The notes under the pieces: model-generated
Database searches by the model: none
What the model was told of the DNA's origin: nothing
What the model saw: the letters and a program-made list of their open reading frames with translations, nothing else
Position numbers and translations under genes: made by a program
Shown: positions 23,929 to 35,542 of the stretch, piece after piece
How positions within the stretch are numbered: position 1 is the stretch's first letter
How the letters are laid out: each line of letters opens with the position of its first letter
Assembly (NCBI GenBank): GCA_019915135.1
Contig: JAHLMK010000008.1
Location: 1,612,001-1,676,000 of the forward strand
Reading direction: 5' to 3'
Length of the DNA: 64,000 nt
From: Strobilurus pachycystidiatus
Lineage: Eukaryota; Basidiomycota; Agaricomycetes; Agaricales; Physalacriaceae

Positions 23929-24143
23929 GGTGATCACAGTTGGGTTCATGGGCTCCTTAAATTATGTCGGTTATTTCAAGCGTTTGTATTGTTGTGTGTA
24001 TTTGCAGTCTTGTTGTACACGTTCATCTACGTTCATGGCGATCTGGATTCAACTGGTTTGAGTGTGGTAATCAAATGTTGATGACATGATTTTGATGACG
24101 CTCCAAAATATTTTCTACCTAGCACTTGCGATCATCATATTCT

Positions 24144-26262
24144 ATGGAGGCATTCCAACTTTTGGCCCGTGGCGGCGTCCAATTCGACAAGAGGCGGTTC
24201 AAGAAGGATGTTGAACGATTCAACGTGCGAGGACCTTCTCTCTATCCTGACATCTTGCTTAACGCGGCAGGTTTCTTAGAAAACAACCAGTAGCACCGAC
24301 GCAGGCAAGAAGTCTGCGGAAGCGATACCCAACGAACTGGATTTTTTCAAATACGCTCAAGGGGGGACTGCGAAGCGAAAAAGTGACCAGTCTGATGCTC
24401 AACACAGCTCCAAGAAGCGCAAGATCGACGGTGAAAGTGGATCTGAAGACGAGGAGGTGGAGGAGGCCGAATCATCAACGCTAGCCCAGTCGAACCCTGC
24501 CCCGAAACACCGAGTGACATGCAAAGGCGACGACGTGCCGGAAGCGGCGGACACTTTCCAAGCATTGGCGGCACGCTATCATCTTTCGTCACTCCTCATG
24601 TCCAACCTTTCAAAACACGGTTATTCGTATCCTACTGGTATTCAGTCACAAGGAATACCAATACTCCTTGAGGTTTGTCGCGTTCTTATTCTCGTGAATT
24701 TGCGCTCACTTGGCTTGTCTAGTCGCGAGATCTTGCAGCAATATCACCTACAGGAACAGGAAAGACGCTCTCGTACCTTCTACCAGTCATCTCTGCCCTC
24801 GGTGCGCCCATATCGAGTGCTACCACAGATTCCAATGAAACGGGACTCGGTGTACGGGCCATAATACTCGCTCCGACCAAAGAATTGGCCCACCAGATCC
24901 ATAACGAGTGTCTGAAGCTCTGTCAAGGTCGTAAATGGCGTGTCGTCTTGTTCAGTAAGGCAACGGCCAACACCCTCGCGGACAAACGAGCGCGCGATAA
25001 AGTTGGTAGGTCTCTCTTGCTGATTCGATTCTAAGCCTTGCTTTGTAACACCTTGCCAGACCTCATCATTAGCACTCCTCTACGCTTAGTGTCTTCACTG
25101 CAGTCCAAGGGGCTGGAATTAGACAAGTAAGTTTTCTTTCGCCGTGTGCGACCCCGACTCAACATTTTGTAGCGTTCGTCACCTCATTCTCGACGAAGCC
25201 GATCGCATGCTAGACGCGGAATTTCACTCCCAAGTCGCAGAGATCGTAGAGTCATGTACACACCCAAAACTACAAAAAGCCGTTTTCAGTGCAACTCTGC
25301 CCGCAGGTTCAGAGAAGATTGCGATGTCAATGTTGCAGAATCCTATTCGTGTTGTAGTCGGCATGAAGTTCGTGTCTTTTTTGGTTGCCTATCAGCCATC
25401 CTGACGCTTCTTTTCAGAGATACACCCCTTCCCCTTATAGCACAATTTCTAACCTACGTCGCGGACGATCCCTCAAAACTTCCCAGTCTGTTGACACATC
25501 TTGCCCAGCCATATAATCCTCCGGTGCTCATCTTTACCTCTACGCAACCTCGAGCGACGGACTTGGCACAGGAGCTAGTGCTCAACAGTATCCCTAACGT
25601 TGACTGTCTTCATGCGGGCATGACGAATAAGGAACGAGAGGATGCCGTCAGTCGCATGCGAAGAGGTGAGAGTTGGGTAATGGTCTCGACGGAAGTCATG
25701 GCTCGCGGTATGGACTTCAAAGGCGTACGAGAGGTCATCAATTATGATTTTCCTACGAGCGTGCAAAGCTATATTCATCGTATAGGTGAAATCCACGTCC
25801 ATTATCGCACCAACCGTTCCTGACGTATGATGTTGTCTAGGTCGTACAGGACGAGCTGGCAGGGAGGGCAAAGCTGTAACGTTTTTCACTGATGAGGACG
25901 CCCCATACCTGAAATCGTGAGTTCTGCACCTCTCTATGGTAAGTACGGTATATCCTGACGTCGGCGACAGTATTGCGAATGTCCTGCTGCAATCCGGATC
26001 TACCGTGCCCGACTGGATACTCAAACTTCCAAAACCATCCAAACTCAAGCGAAGACAGATGGGAAAGATAGCTCGTGAAGATACTGTCAATGTCGCTCGC
26101 AAAGCTGGACGCAGGGAGGCTCTTAAGAAGCGGTAAGGAAGTATTTCTCCTTCGATGCCCTCCGCTAATGATTATTGTTCTAGGGATATGATAGCTGGCT
26201 CAAAACGCCGCAAAGCCAAGAAAGAAGAAGATGGCGGAAACAATTCCGCGTCGGATTCATGA
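24144..26262 (+). CDS. ROK1: ATP-dependent RNA helicase ROK1/DDX52
   Basis: DEAD-box helicase of 40S ribosomal subunit biogenesis, nucleolar. Start MEAFQLLARGGVQFDKRRFKKD at 24144. A charged N-terminal region (residues about 30-120) contains SKKRKIDGESGSEDEEVEE. Q motif YSYPTGIQSQGIPILLE is followed by motif I SPTGTGKTLSYLLPV, Ia APTKELAHQI, the ROK1-type VLFSKATANTLADKRARDKV, Ib STPLRLV, II LDEADRMLD, III FSATLP, IV VLIFTSTQPRATDLA, V STEVMARGMDFKGV, and VI YIHRIG spliced to RTGRAGREG. The tail is basic (SKLKRRQMGKIARED, SKRRKAKKEE) and ends with TGA at 26260-26262. All changes of frame coincide with short introns, so the gene appears intact. The SKATANTL segment separates ROK1 from other DEAD-box families. 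Confidence 0.92.
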
Positions 26263-26744
26263 TATAGGTAGCGCACGTAGTTGACCTTGTCGGAATAGAT
26301 CAACGCTTCAGATGACTTCATGACTTATCGAGGATGCCAGGTCTGACTCTTATCCACTCGGGTTCGCCTGCAGGTTGATAATAGCGGGAGGTCCGTGACC
26401 ATCGTGACATTCACTAACCAGCAGCGTGATAATAAGAAACAACCCTGGAGAACAACACGACCCTTCCAGACAGAATTTGTACAGAATGTATCCCAATCCG
26501 GAGGACTTCCTGGAAAAACACGTTAAAAGTGATCGAGTTTTCATGGATTGACGCCTCATTGTTGCCACGCCTTGTGCTGCCATCGAGGGAAAGTTCCTAC
26601 GCTCTTCATTAAGGAAAAACCGCGTTTTCGCGTCCATGGGCTCAAAAGCGCGCTCGGAAATGGGCCCTCTCATCCTCATCCCCAGCTACGCTCAGCCCAA
26701 AAATCCTTTCCTGCCTACTGCTCCTCCGCCTTTGCGCTCGCAAT
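26263..26744. other. Intergenic region upstream of the HMG-box gene
   Basis: No gene recognised. Short open frames on both strands lack support. It should include the HMG gene promoter and 5' leader. Confidence 0.4.
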
Positions 26745-28009
26745 ATGCACCCTTACGCATCTGCATCTGGACGCCGATCTCGGCGTCTATCCCAGCAGGA
26801 CACTGCTGCCTATGATGGTATTTCGTCTGCTCATCATACGCAGTTCCTTCATTGACTTCGGCTTCAGAACAAGAATGGGAATCGGAATACAGACTTGTCG
26901 ACAGTCCGACCATCAGTGCGCCATCACCGGCGTCCTCGGCATCATCGTACTCGACGGCTCCCGGACCAACGCGTCGCCGCACCAAGCGGGATGAAACCCA
27001 TGTCCCGCGTCCGCCGAATGCCTTCATGCTCTACCGTTCTCACTTCTGGAAAGAGATGAAGGATATCATTGCCGAGCGGGATCATCGAGAGATCAGCCGG
27101 ATGTGTGGTGCGCAGTGGAAGGCGCTCTCCATCGACGAGCAAGGTCACTTCAAGCATCTCGCGCAGCAGGAGAAGAAGCGCCATGCGGAGAAATACCCCG
27201 ATTACAAGTACGCTCCCGCGAGTCGCGCTGGAAAGGCACAGCGGAAGAAGACGAAGAAGGGCTCGGACGAGGAACAGGTTCGATGCCAGCTCCTTGCTGA
27301 TATGATCATGCGCGGCGTTCATGGCGATGATCTCGAGGGAGCGGCGCGGGATATCGACGACCATGCTCAATCACCTATGCCCCGCTCGGTGCCGCCCCTC
27401 CGCTCGGAACTCACACGCGACGCTCAGGGGCCGACGTTCTCCACACCGACATCCTACCATGAACCGCAACTTGTCCACTCTTCCGAATCATCATTTATCC
27501 CGACCGAGCACATACCTGCTCTCGACTTGACTGAGTCCTCACTGGTCGAGGTTGGTCCTCTTTACCGCTTTCATCCTCCACTTACTGACTCTCCATCTCA
27601 GAACGCATTCATGTCAAACGCACCGATGATGACTACGGGTTTTGATCCACTGCTCTCGCAGATGTACTCTCCCCAGGAGACCGTCGAGCAATCCTACTCC
27701 TGGTTTAGCCCGACTGGGGAGTATGCCCCAGAGGCCTCGACGGCGGGTCTGTCGTACTCTTATGAGCCTGAGTTGCAAGGCACTTTCCCCCAATATACCT
27801 CCCATGTGGCCTACGTCAACCAGCCATTTCTCGACGGTCATGTCGATGGTTACTACTCCAGCGATGGTACTTACACCAACTACGGTAGCTGGCCATATGA
27901 CTCTTCAGCCAGTCTGTCAGCCTACCAGTACCCAACGCCAGTGGACCCCACCACCGCTCAGCCCATGTTTCCTTTCGCCTGCGTCGAGACTCCCCCAGAT
28001 TTGAAGTGA
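26745..28009 (+). CDS. HMG-box transcription factor (MATA-HMG type)
   Basis: Nuclear DNA-binding protein with one HMG box. The box starts HVPRPPNAFMLYRSHFWKEM (near 26996), continues REISRMCGAQWKALSIDE and ends at HAEKYPDYKYAP, about 70 residues. The signature PNAFMLYR is that of the mating-type/Ste11/Rox1 class. A basic stretch KAQRKKTKKG follows, then a long region rich in Ser, Pro and Tyr, probably for activation. The main exon is open to TGA at 28007-28009. It has no ATG near its 5' end, so a short upstream exon is needed. The best candidate starts MHPYASASGRR at 26745 and is joined across an intron of about 59 nt ending near 26840; a 26-nt alternative is less likely. Role in mating or development is inferred from class only. 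Confidence 0.83.
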
Positions 28010-28143
28010 TGTAGTAGGCTTAGCTCACCCACCCTCAGACCCCCTCCCCCACTGTTGTATTATAGTCGTAGCACATCCATGTCGTGTACTTCATGTACAT
28101 CTCCTTTCCGTACTAGCTTTTGTCGTCCTAGAGAACCGAATAG

Positions 28144-30414
28144 CTACTGCCTTCGAGGTTTTTTACGCGCTGGCTCCGCCGCTTTGAACTCCACAAGGAT
28201 CTCCCCTGCTGCATGAGCATCAACCAACCACTGAGAGCATGCCTCTTTCGAGCCCTCGGGATTGTCGAATTGCCACTCCATAACTTGAGTCAGAACTCGG
28301 CCTGTCCATGGTCCAGGCTTGGCACCCAGAAGCTTAACAACTTCTCGACCCTAGAATGATTCTGAGAAATGATAGCAGTACGAAATCCGAGCGACGTACA
28401 TCTAACAAGGGCTTGGCATCTGCTGCACCGACAAGATCTAATTGTTCAACTTTGATCATGAAGTCGTTCAACAATTGTACGATTTTCGCGGCACTGTCTA
28501 CTGTCGATAGATTAGCTTGATGTATCCTTGTAGACGAGAGTGTTTACCATCGATTTGATCAGACAGCGGATCATATAGAGGGCTCAATTCGCGTATCAAA
28601 GAGAAGAGCAGAGAACTCGTCCAATGGGATCCAGTGTTGTGGTTATGAACGACCTTTTCTCGCAGAAGCATCGCTACGATAAATGATTGATGTGAGAAAC
28701 CCACGCTTGCTCAGAGCTCTGTGAAAACTCACCAATCGCAACGCGTTCAGACTTGCTTTCAAATCTTTCACCCGTCAACAGTTCCGATGATTTTAAGATG
28801 TCGGAGGCGGCGAATAGCACCGGCACACCGTCGAGAAAATGATACTGCGCTCCTAGCTTCAACGACTCCTTGATTGCAGCAGTAACCGCAGGTACAACTT
28901 TCTTCTTCGCATCCAGGTAATTAATCCCAATGAATGGTGACAGTGTGGCAGCAAGGAAGAGACGGTATCTACACGATGGGTCTTCAGCTAGCGCAGATAG
29001 AAGTCTTGGGTGTAGGCGTGGTAGGATAGCCGGTAGTCTGTCGTCAAGAATGGTCTGCAAGAGAGCAGCGTAGGAGAGAGAAATCGCTGAGCTGGCCAAG
29101 GGGCCCGTAAAAGTCGCTTTGTACTGCTGTGGGAGGGCGCAAAAGATGGACTCGTATAGGCCGGAGTCATTTATCATGCTGAGGGCATACAGTGGACTGC
29201 GACCTTGATGAGAACTGGTTAGCGGCTCAACATGGGAACAGGACGGCCAGACCTTTCATCATCTTCGATAGTTCTTCACCGACTCGTTCTCCGGATACTT
29301 TTGAGACAAGTGCTTCCTAAACTGTGATCAGCTAAACCCACAAGTTCAACGGGTAGTAGTGAGATATCACCTGTATTTCTGGTTTCTTAAGACAGTCCAT
29401 CAGTTCGGGCACCATTTCAAAGCCGAAGCGACTGGCAAATCGCATGCATCGCAGAGCACGAAGTGGATCGTCCAAGAAGGTTTCTTGGGGTGCGAGCGGT
29501 GTTCGAACGATGCCTTTCCGAAGGTCATCAAGTCCCTAAGAAGGTGGATGAGTCGAGACGGAATGACTCGAAAGAGGATGCGTGCCATTTCCGTAAAGTC
29601 CTCAACAGTGCGAGAGTGAACGTTGTAGAAGAGAGCATTTATTGTGATGTCACGTCTCAAAGCATCTTGGAGAGGCGTGCCAAACGTCTGGTAGCCACAA
29701 TATACTAGTGAGTGTAAGCTCACTGGAAGGACAAATACTTACGACTCCAGTAGGGATTCGGCTATTGGCGGCGTACTCTTCACTTCTCAAGTTCACGAGA
29801 TCTAGCTCTCGGCCAAGAATTTTGAAGGTTGCCGTTTCAAGATGTTTCGACTGGTCCGGGTTTTGTTCTATTTTGCTGATAGTGCCAACCGGAATGCCTC
29901 GGGAAGACGCAAAGTCGTTCAGATGCTGAGCAAAAGGGTATCCCATGATATCTGACAGAGCGATGTCGATGTCATTGCTCTGAGAGCCCAAGAGCTGTAG
30001 AGTGATCTATAGCGGTCTTGTTGATCGGAGTAGAGCCATACGAACTTTGTCCCGGACCCATCCACCAGCGATCCTACAGGTGGTGTTGATGCCCTTTTCA
30101 GTTTTGAGATAAGTCGTGCATTCGTCAAGTAGAGTACACAGTTGATCCTCCGTCTCAGTAAGTTGGATGGTAAGCTCGGCCGGAAGCTCGATGCGGGAGG
30201 GAGCCAAGGCGCCCAGTTGAGCCATGTTCTGCGAGGCGAACGGCCGGGTCTGTAAGATAACTTTCTGGCAGCACGTCAGCCGTCGAAGGGTTAGCAGAGT
30301 CATACACGGCGTCGATAAACGCGACGGCAACACGCGAACGCTCGACGTCACAGCCACCGCGTGATCTGGAGGCCTCGGCAAAGGCCAGCATTTTTGGCAC
30401 TGGGTCTCAGCCAT
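28144..30414 (-). CDS. CCA1: CCA tRNA nucleotidyltransferase
   Basis: Adds the CCA 3' end to tRNAs in cytosol, nucleus and mitochondria. Seen in order: TCRIAGGWVRDK then SNDIDIALSD (nucleotidyltransferase head with the DxD-type metal site), DLVNLRSEEYAANSRIP, the neck motif ALRRDITINALFYN, VEDFTEGL(D/R)DL type sequence, FLDDPLRALRCMRFASRFGF, and VSGERVGEELSKMM. A C-terminal region ends in GPWTGRVLTQVMEWQFDNPEG and a basic tail PARKKPRRQ, stop at 28144-28146. Two in-frame starts are plausible. MAETQCQKC at 30414 adds about 63 Ser/Thr/Arg-rich residues ending RPFASQN, which look like a mitochondrial presequence. MAQLGALAP at 30225 would give a non-mitochondrial form. Dual targeting from alternative starts is known for yeast Cca1. 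The gene is intact and divergent from VAC8. Confidence 0.92.
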
Positions 30415-30484
30415 TTGACACCCCCTCACCCCCGCCCTCCTCGACGTCACCTCCCGTCCAGCACACCTAGTAGACCCCGTCGTC
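30415..30484. promoter_or_regulatory. Very short divergent promoter between CCA1 and VAC8
   Basis: Only 70 bp separate the upstream CCA1 start codon from the VAC8 start codon, or 259 bp if CCA1 starts at 30225. Transcription start sites of one gene may lie within the other's 5' region. Confidence 0.5.
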
Positions 30485-32802
30485 ATGGGCAACGTCTCCA
30501 GCTGCTGTGATTGCGGTGAGCGCGACGGCTGTCATCCATCCCAACATCACTGACCCAACTGTGCAGTCTCGTCCAGAAAGTCGCAGGCATACGAGCCGCT
30601 GCTGCTCGAGAACGAGAGAGAGGCCGTCGCCGACCTGCTCCAGTACCTCGAGAGTGCGTCTATATCGCCGTATCCAGCGCAGCGGGCCCACTGACAATAT
30701 GCAGACCGCACAACGACCAACTTCTTCTCCGGCTCGCCGCTCAACGCATTGACTACACTCTCCTTTTCCGACAATGTCGATCTCCAACGCAGTGCCGCCC
30801 TTGCTTTCGCTGAAATCACCGAGAAAGAGGTCAGGCCCGTCGGGCGCGACACACTGGACCCCATCTTGTTCCTCCTCAGCAGTCTGGACACTGAGGTGCA
30901 GCGAGCGGCAAGCGCTGCGCTGGGCAACTTGGCCGTTAACAGTACGTTGCTCAGCCCTCGTTCTGCGCTTCCACCACTCATATGTACAAGCTGAAAACAA
31001 GCTTCTCATCGTCAAACTTGGTGGCCTGGAGCCCTTGATCCGGCAAATGTTGAGCCCAAATGTAGAAGTCCAGTGCAATGCTGTTGGGTGTGTAACGAAT
31101 TTGGCGACACACGGTACGTCGTTCTGTTCATGCCCCTTCTACATCCTCGGCTTCAATTGTGTCGATTTCAGATGACAACAAGACCAAGATCGCCAAGTCT
31201 GGTGCTCTCGTTCCTTTGACACGTCTCGCCCGGTCAAAGGATATGCGTGTCCAGCGTAATGCAACTGGAGCCCTTTTGAACATGACCCATTCTGGTGACG
31301 GTTGCTTCTTGTACTATTCGGTCCATGGTCTCATCCTTCGTTAGATGAGAACCGACAGCAACTGGTCAATGCTGGCGCCATCCCGGTTCTCGTGAGTCTC
31401 CTGAACTCTCAGGATACTGACGTCCAATACTACTGCACCACCGCCTTGAGCAACATCGCTGTAGACGGTTCGTGAATCTGAGGTCCCGCCTTCTCCTCTC
31501 AACTGAACTTTTTTCCCATAGGTGCTAACCGCAAGAAGCTGGCGCAGAGCGAGCCGAAGCTTGTTGCGAGTTTGGTGCAGTTGATGGACAGTCCCAGTCT
31601 CAAGGTTCAGTGCCAGGCGGCATTGGCCTTGCGGAACCTTGCTAGTGACGGTAAGATGATAAGCTCGTCCGATATCCTTATCACTCCCACTCACTGTACA
31701 TACAGAGAAGTATCAGCTGGAGATTGTCAAATCCGACGGCCTCGCTTCACTGCTTCGTCTTCTCCAGTCGACGTATCTCCCCCTCATATTATCGTCTGCA
31801 GCTTGTGTGCGGAACGTCTCCATTCACCCTTTGAATGAGTCGCCTATTATCGAATCTGGATTCCTGCAACCTTTGATTGGGCTCTTGTCCTTCAAAGATA
31901 ACGAAGAAGTGCAGTGCCACGCTATTTCCACTCTTCGTAATCTGGCTGCTAGCTCGGAAAAGAACAAGACGGCTATAGTGCTTGCAGGGGCTATACAGTC
32001 CATTAAGGATCTGGTCCTGCAGGTCCCCATGAATGTGCAAAGTGAAATGACAGCTTGTGTCGCTGTCTTGGCTCTCAGTGGTATGTGCACTTGCTGTTCC
32101 GCCTTTCTTATGCTCACGATGCGGTCCAAGACGACCTGAAGGGGAAGCTCCTGGAAATGGGCATATGCGAAGTCTTGATACCTTTGACCAACTCCCCGAG
32201 CTCCGAAGTCCAAGGTAACAGTGCAGCTGCCCTTGGAAACCTCTCCTCGAAGGGTAAGTACCTTTTTGCCGCTCACGTTCCTTTCTCATCCTGACGAATG
32301 AACAGATGGGCGCCCTCAGCAAGATGACTATTCGGCTTTCAACGATGTCTGGGACTCTCCCGAAGGCGGCATGCACCAATATCTCTATCGGTTCCTGACG
32401 AGCCCCGATGCCACCTTCCAACACATCGCAGTCTGGACAATTGTCCAACTGCTTGAGTCGGGAGACCCGCAACTCATCAGCAATATCCGCTCCTCCAACT
32501 CGCTGCTCCCCAACATTCGCAACCTCGCCAACTCTTCAGCTTCTTCGCCTTCGGAGTCCATGGACTCTCGTCATTCGCATAACCAGATGTACGACGACGA
32601 GGACGAGACTGGAGACGGCCAAGGCGAAATCCAGCTCCTCTCGCGACGGATTGTGCAGTTTGTTGACGGGGATGAGGGGATGATGTTGTCGTCTAGTGTG
32701 CCTGCCTCTCATATGCAGCCGGGTTCCTCGGTGAACAGCTCTCGGGACGATGAGCTGAGGCGGAGCTTACGGGAGGCGTTCGCACCGGGATCCCATCGCT
32801 AA
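30485..32802 (+). CDS. VAC8: Vacuolar armadillo-repeat protein VAC8
   Basis: Peripheral vacuole-membrane protein for vacuole inheritance, fusion, nucleus-vacuole contact and autophagy. The first exon reads [10 protein letters not shown]: Gly2 fits N-myristoylation and Cys7, Cys8 and Cys10 fit palmitoylation, as in yeast Vac8. Around eleven armadillo repeats follow across many short introns, each with strings like [60 protein letters not shown] and [15 protein letters not shown]. The C-terminus has an acidic stretch ([14 protein letters not shown]) and ends [11 protein letters not shown] with TAA at 32800-32802. Exons join in frame throughout and no lesion is visible. Confidence 0.95.
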
Positions 32803-33490
32803 ACTCCCGGCGTAACTTCCCCGTCTTCTTGCGTCTCCTCTTTGGTTCATTCGGTGAAGTGCAGCATTTGTTCCAGTGTACAGGCTGGCACTCTTGGACG
32901 ATAATTTGATTCTCTTAACGTTATTATGTGGTGATGATGTTCGATGCTGCTACTAGTACATACATACTACTATTTGCATTCTCTATGACTCTGTTTCCAA
33001 GACCTTTCGAATTCTATACATATGTGCTCCATAGTTGTTTTTGTTGGCACGAAAGACATGTGCTCGACCGGTGAGAACTAAGCCAGGTTGATGTCTATTT
33101 TTGAACCGTGTTTGTTGCTTCCACGCATCTGACTGTGGTCGCAGTCTGTAACAGCCTGGTGGCAGGCAAAGGTGAGTTAACCACGACTTCTCAACAGACC
33201 TGTGCAGACCAAGCAAAGTGCAAGGGTCCATCAAGGTTTGATTACATCTAATCACCAAGAGCCTTCACCTCGTGGGTCCGGAGACGTGGAAACTTGTTTC
33301 CGGAACATACATCCACTACATCTCGTAAAGACCAGACGGCCGGCCGTTCTCTCTCGTCTTCTCTCTCTTGGCCTTCACACGACTATCCACGACTTAGACG
33401 GAGCGCTGTATCCACTCATCACTCCACAAAAGACTTACCGTCGCCCCATTCTCATCCTTTCGCGCCACCCTCGCCTTCATTGCCTCCAGC
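32803..33490. other. Intergenic region between VAC8 and GH16 genes
   Basis: VAC8 3' region and promoter of the secreted enzyme. A pyrimidine-rich tract (CTCTCGTCTTCTCTCTCTTGG-like, near 33350) lies in the presumed promoter or leader. No gene recognised. Confidence 0.4.
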
Positions 33491-35105
33491 ATGCGGAATC
33501 CATCCCTGCCCCTCCCTCTCCTTCTTCTATGGGCATCGGTAGCATCCGCCTCCATTGTCTCCCGGCTTCATGATGTGGCCTCACGCCACACCAAATCCCT
33601 GGCCCGCGACCTCCAGACGGCCTTCGGACCGGCCGTCATTGCGCGACGGAGCGACCAAGCACAGCTCACTTACTGCAGATTGAACGAGAACGGGCTCTCG
33701 AGCTCTGGGTCCGGCTCCAGTCCGGGAAATGGCTCGGGGAGTGGCTCGGGAAATGGCTCGGCAAGTGGCTCGGGTTCGAGTAGCGTCAGTAGCACGCGCA
33801 CACGCACACGCACCAGCACTCGCACCACCACTGGACAGAGCGGAGCACCGACGGGATCGACGACTGCGTCGCCTTGGTCCTTAGTGGAGACTCATGTGCG
33901 TGGCTGGATCTTCATTTTGCCTAATACTCTAACTGACAATGCATGCACAGTCCGGGAGTGACTTCTTCGATGGCTGGACCTTTTGGACGTCGGCAGACCC
34001 AACGAATGGTTTGTCATGCCCACAATTCCCCTCGCAGCCACTCATCGAGTCATCCAGGAAACGTTGATTATGTTGACGAAAACACCGGGGTAAGTGCGTT
34101 TAACGCTTGGCATCGACTTGGTCAATGACATATCACATTCTCAGAGAAGTAATGGTCTAGTGGAGGTCAACTCCGATGGCAACGCTGTTATGCGTGTCGA
34201 AACCACACAGACTGTCCCCGCCGACAGGCAAAGTATACGCATCACTACGAAAAGTTCATACAACACGGGCACACTGGCCATCATGGACTCTGTGCACATG
34301 CCTACCGGATGTGGTACTTGGCCGTGCGTCCTTTCGTTCGCGGGTCATGTATGCTTGCTGATACTCAGGCAGTGCTTGGTGGTCAAACGGTCCTAACTGG
34401 CCCATTGGAGGCGAGATAGACATTGTGGAAGGCGTCAACAATTATACCAACAACCAGTTCACCGTCCATACCGACTCTGGCTGCACGATATCCAGCGAGA
34501 ACTCTGCCACACTTGGAATAACGGGCGATGTGATTGGCGGGACCAACTGCGCTGCGTACGAAACAGGAAACCAAGGATGTGGCATACGTAGCGACTCGGA
34601 TGTGTCGTTTGGAAGAGCTTTCAACAACAACGGTGGAGGGGTCTATGCCAGTAAGATGACTTCCTTGATCCTCAGATGACTTCTGATCACTCTCAACAGT
34701 GCGATGGGACGACGATGGAATCTTCATCTACTTCTTTCCTGCTGGGTCTGTGCCCGCAGATATCACGGCAGAGAAACCTGTGCCAGACACCTGGGGCAAA
34801 CCCATGGCAGCATGGCCCTCATCGGGTTGCAATCCCTCCAAGTACTTCTATGACAACACATTCATCTTTGACACCACACTCTGTGGCGACTGGGCCGGTT
34901 CCGCCTGGACTGGGACAGGTATCCCTGGACAAGACCAAAGCTGTGCGACTCGGACGGGTTACTCAACCTGTGCCGCTTTTGTTCAAGCTAGTGGCTCGTC
35001 TTTCGCGGAGGCCTGTAAGCCATTCCACTTGCTCTATTGAGACAATGCATTGATCGATTCGTAGATTGGGAGGTTCAAAGCGTCAAATTCTACACGCTCA
35101 AGTAA
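33491..35105 (+). CDS. Secreted glycoside hydrolase family 16 beta-glucanase
   Basis: Start MRNPSLPLPLLLLWASVASA at 33491, a clear signal peptide. A low-complexity linker follows with Gly/Ser/Asn runs (GNGSASGSGSSS) and Thr-Arg repeats (TRTRTRTSTRTTT) from a short CACACG-type microsatellite. The catalytic domain begins at FFDGWTFWTSADPTNG and is spread over several exons. The GH16 active-site motif GGEIDIVEGVNN (nucleophile and acid/base Glu, with the Asp between) lies near 34410-34440, preceded by WPAWWSNGPNWP joined across an intron. Conserved downstream strings are HTDSGC, WDDDGIFIYFFPAGSVP, and the end WEVQSVKFYTLK with TAA at 35103-35105. It resembles fungal endo-1,3(4)-beta-glucanases acting on cell-wall glucan. 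Exact linkage specificity is not determinable here. Confidence 0.9.
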
Positions 35106-35542
35106 CGATTGGACATGATGCACATTACTAGATAGAAGATATGTTATGGGCTTATACAAGCGGGATGATCCATGTATCGGTAGATTTTTGACTTACATAG
35201 TGCTTACTGGAAATAATATTACGGTTCTGGTTGTAATTGTGATCGAAACCCTCTTCGTTCCTCACACCCGCCCAATACTGACGAGAGCAGCATCTCAAAA
35301 TTTGGTTGTGTTGGCTGAGGCTCAAGCCAGTCCTTCAAAGAAGCTTCATCACATGCGAAAACGGAGGGTATGGCCGGCGACTGGTCGAAGCCGAATGTGA
35401 GTTGGTATTCAATGCAGCGTCAGCAGCGTGGCGTAATTCCATTCTGCCAGATAGTCAACTGCAATGTATTCTACTACTGAATAAGATCATCCCTGATACT
35501 TGATTGCGCGTAATGTTGCGTGAATTACGAGGTTTGATGAGA
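35106..35542. other. Intergenic region between convergent GH16 and ATP11 genes
   Basis: Two short plus-strand open frames here have no family resemblance. The region should hold the two 3' ends. Confidence 0.4.
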
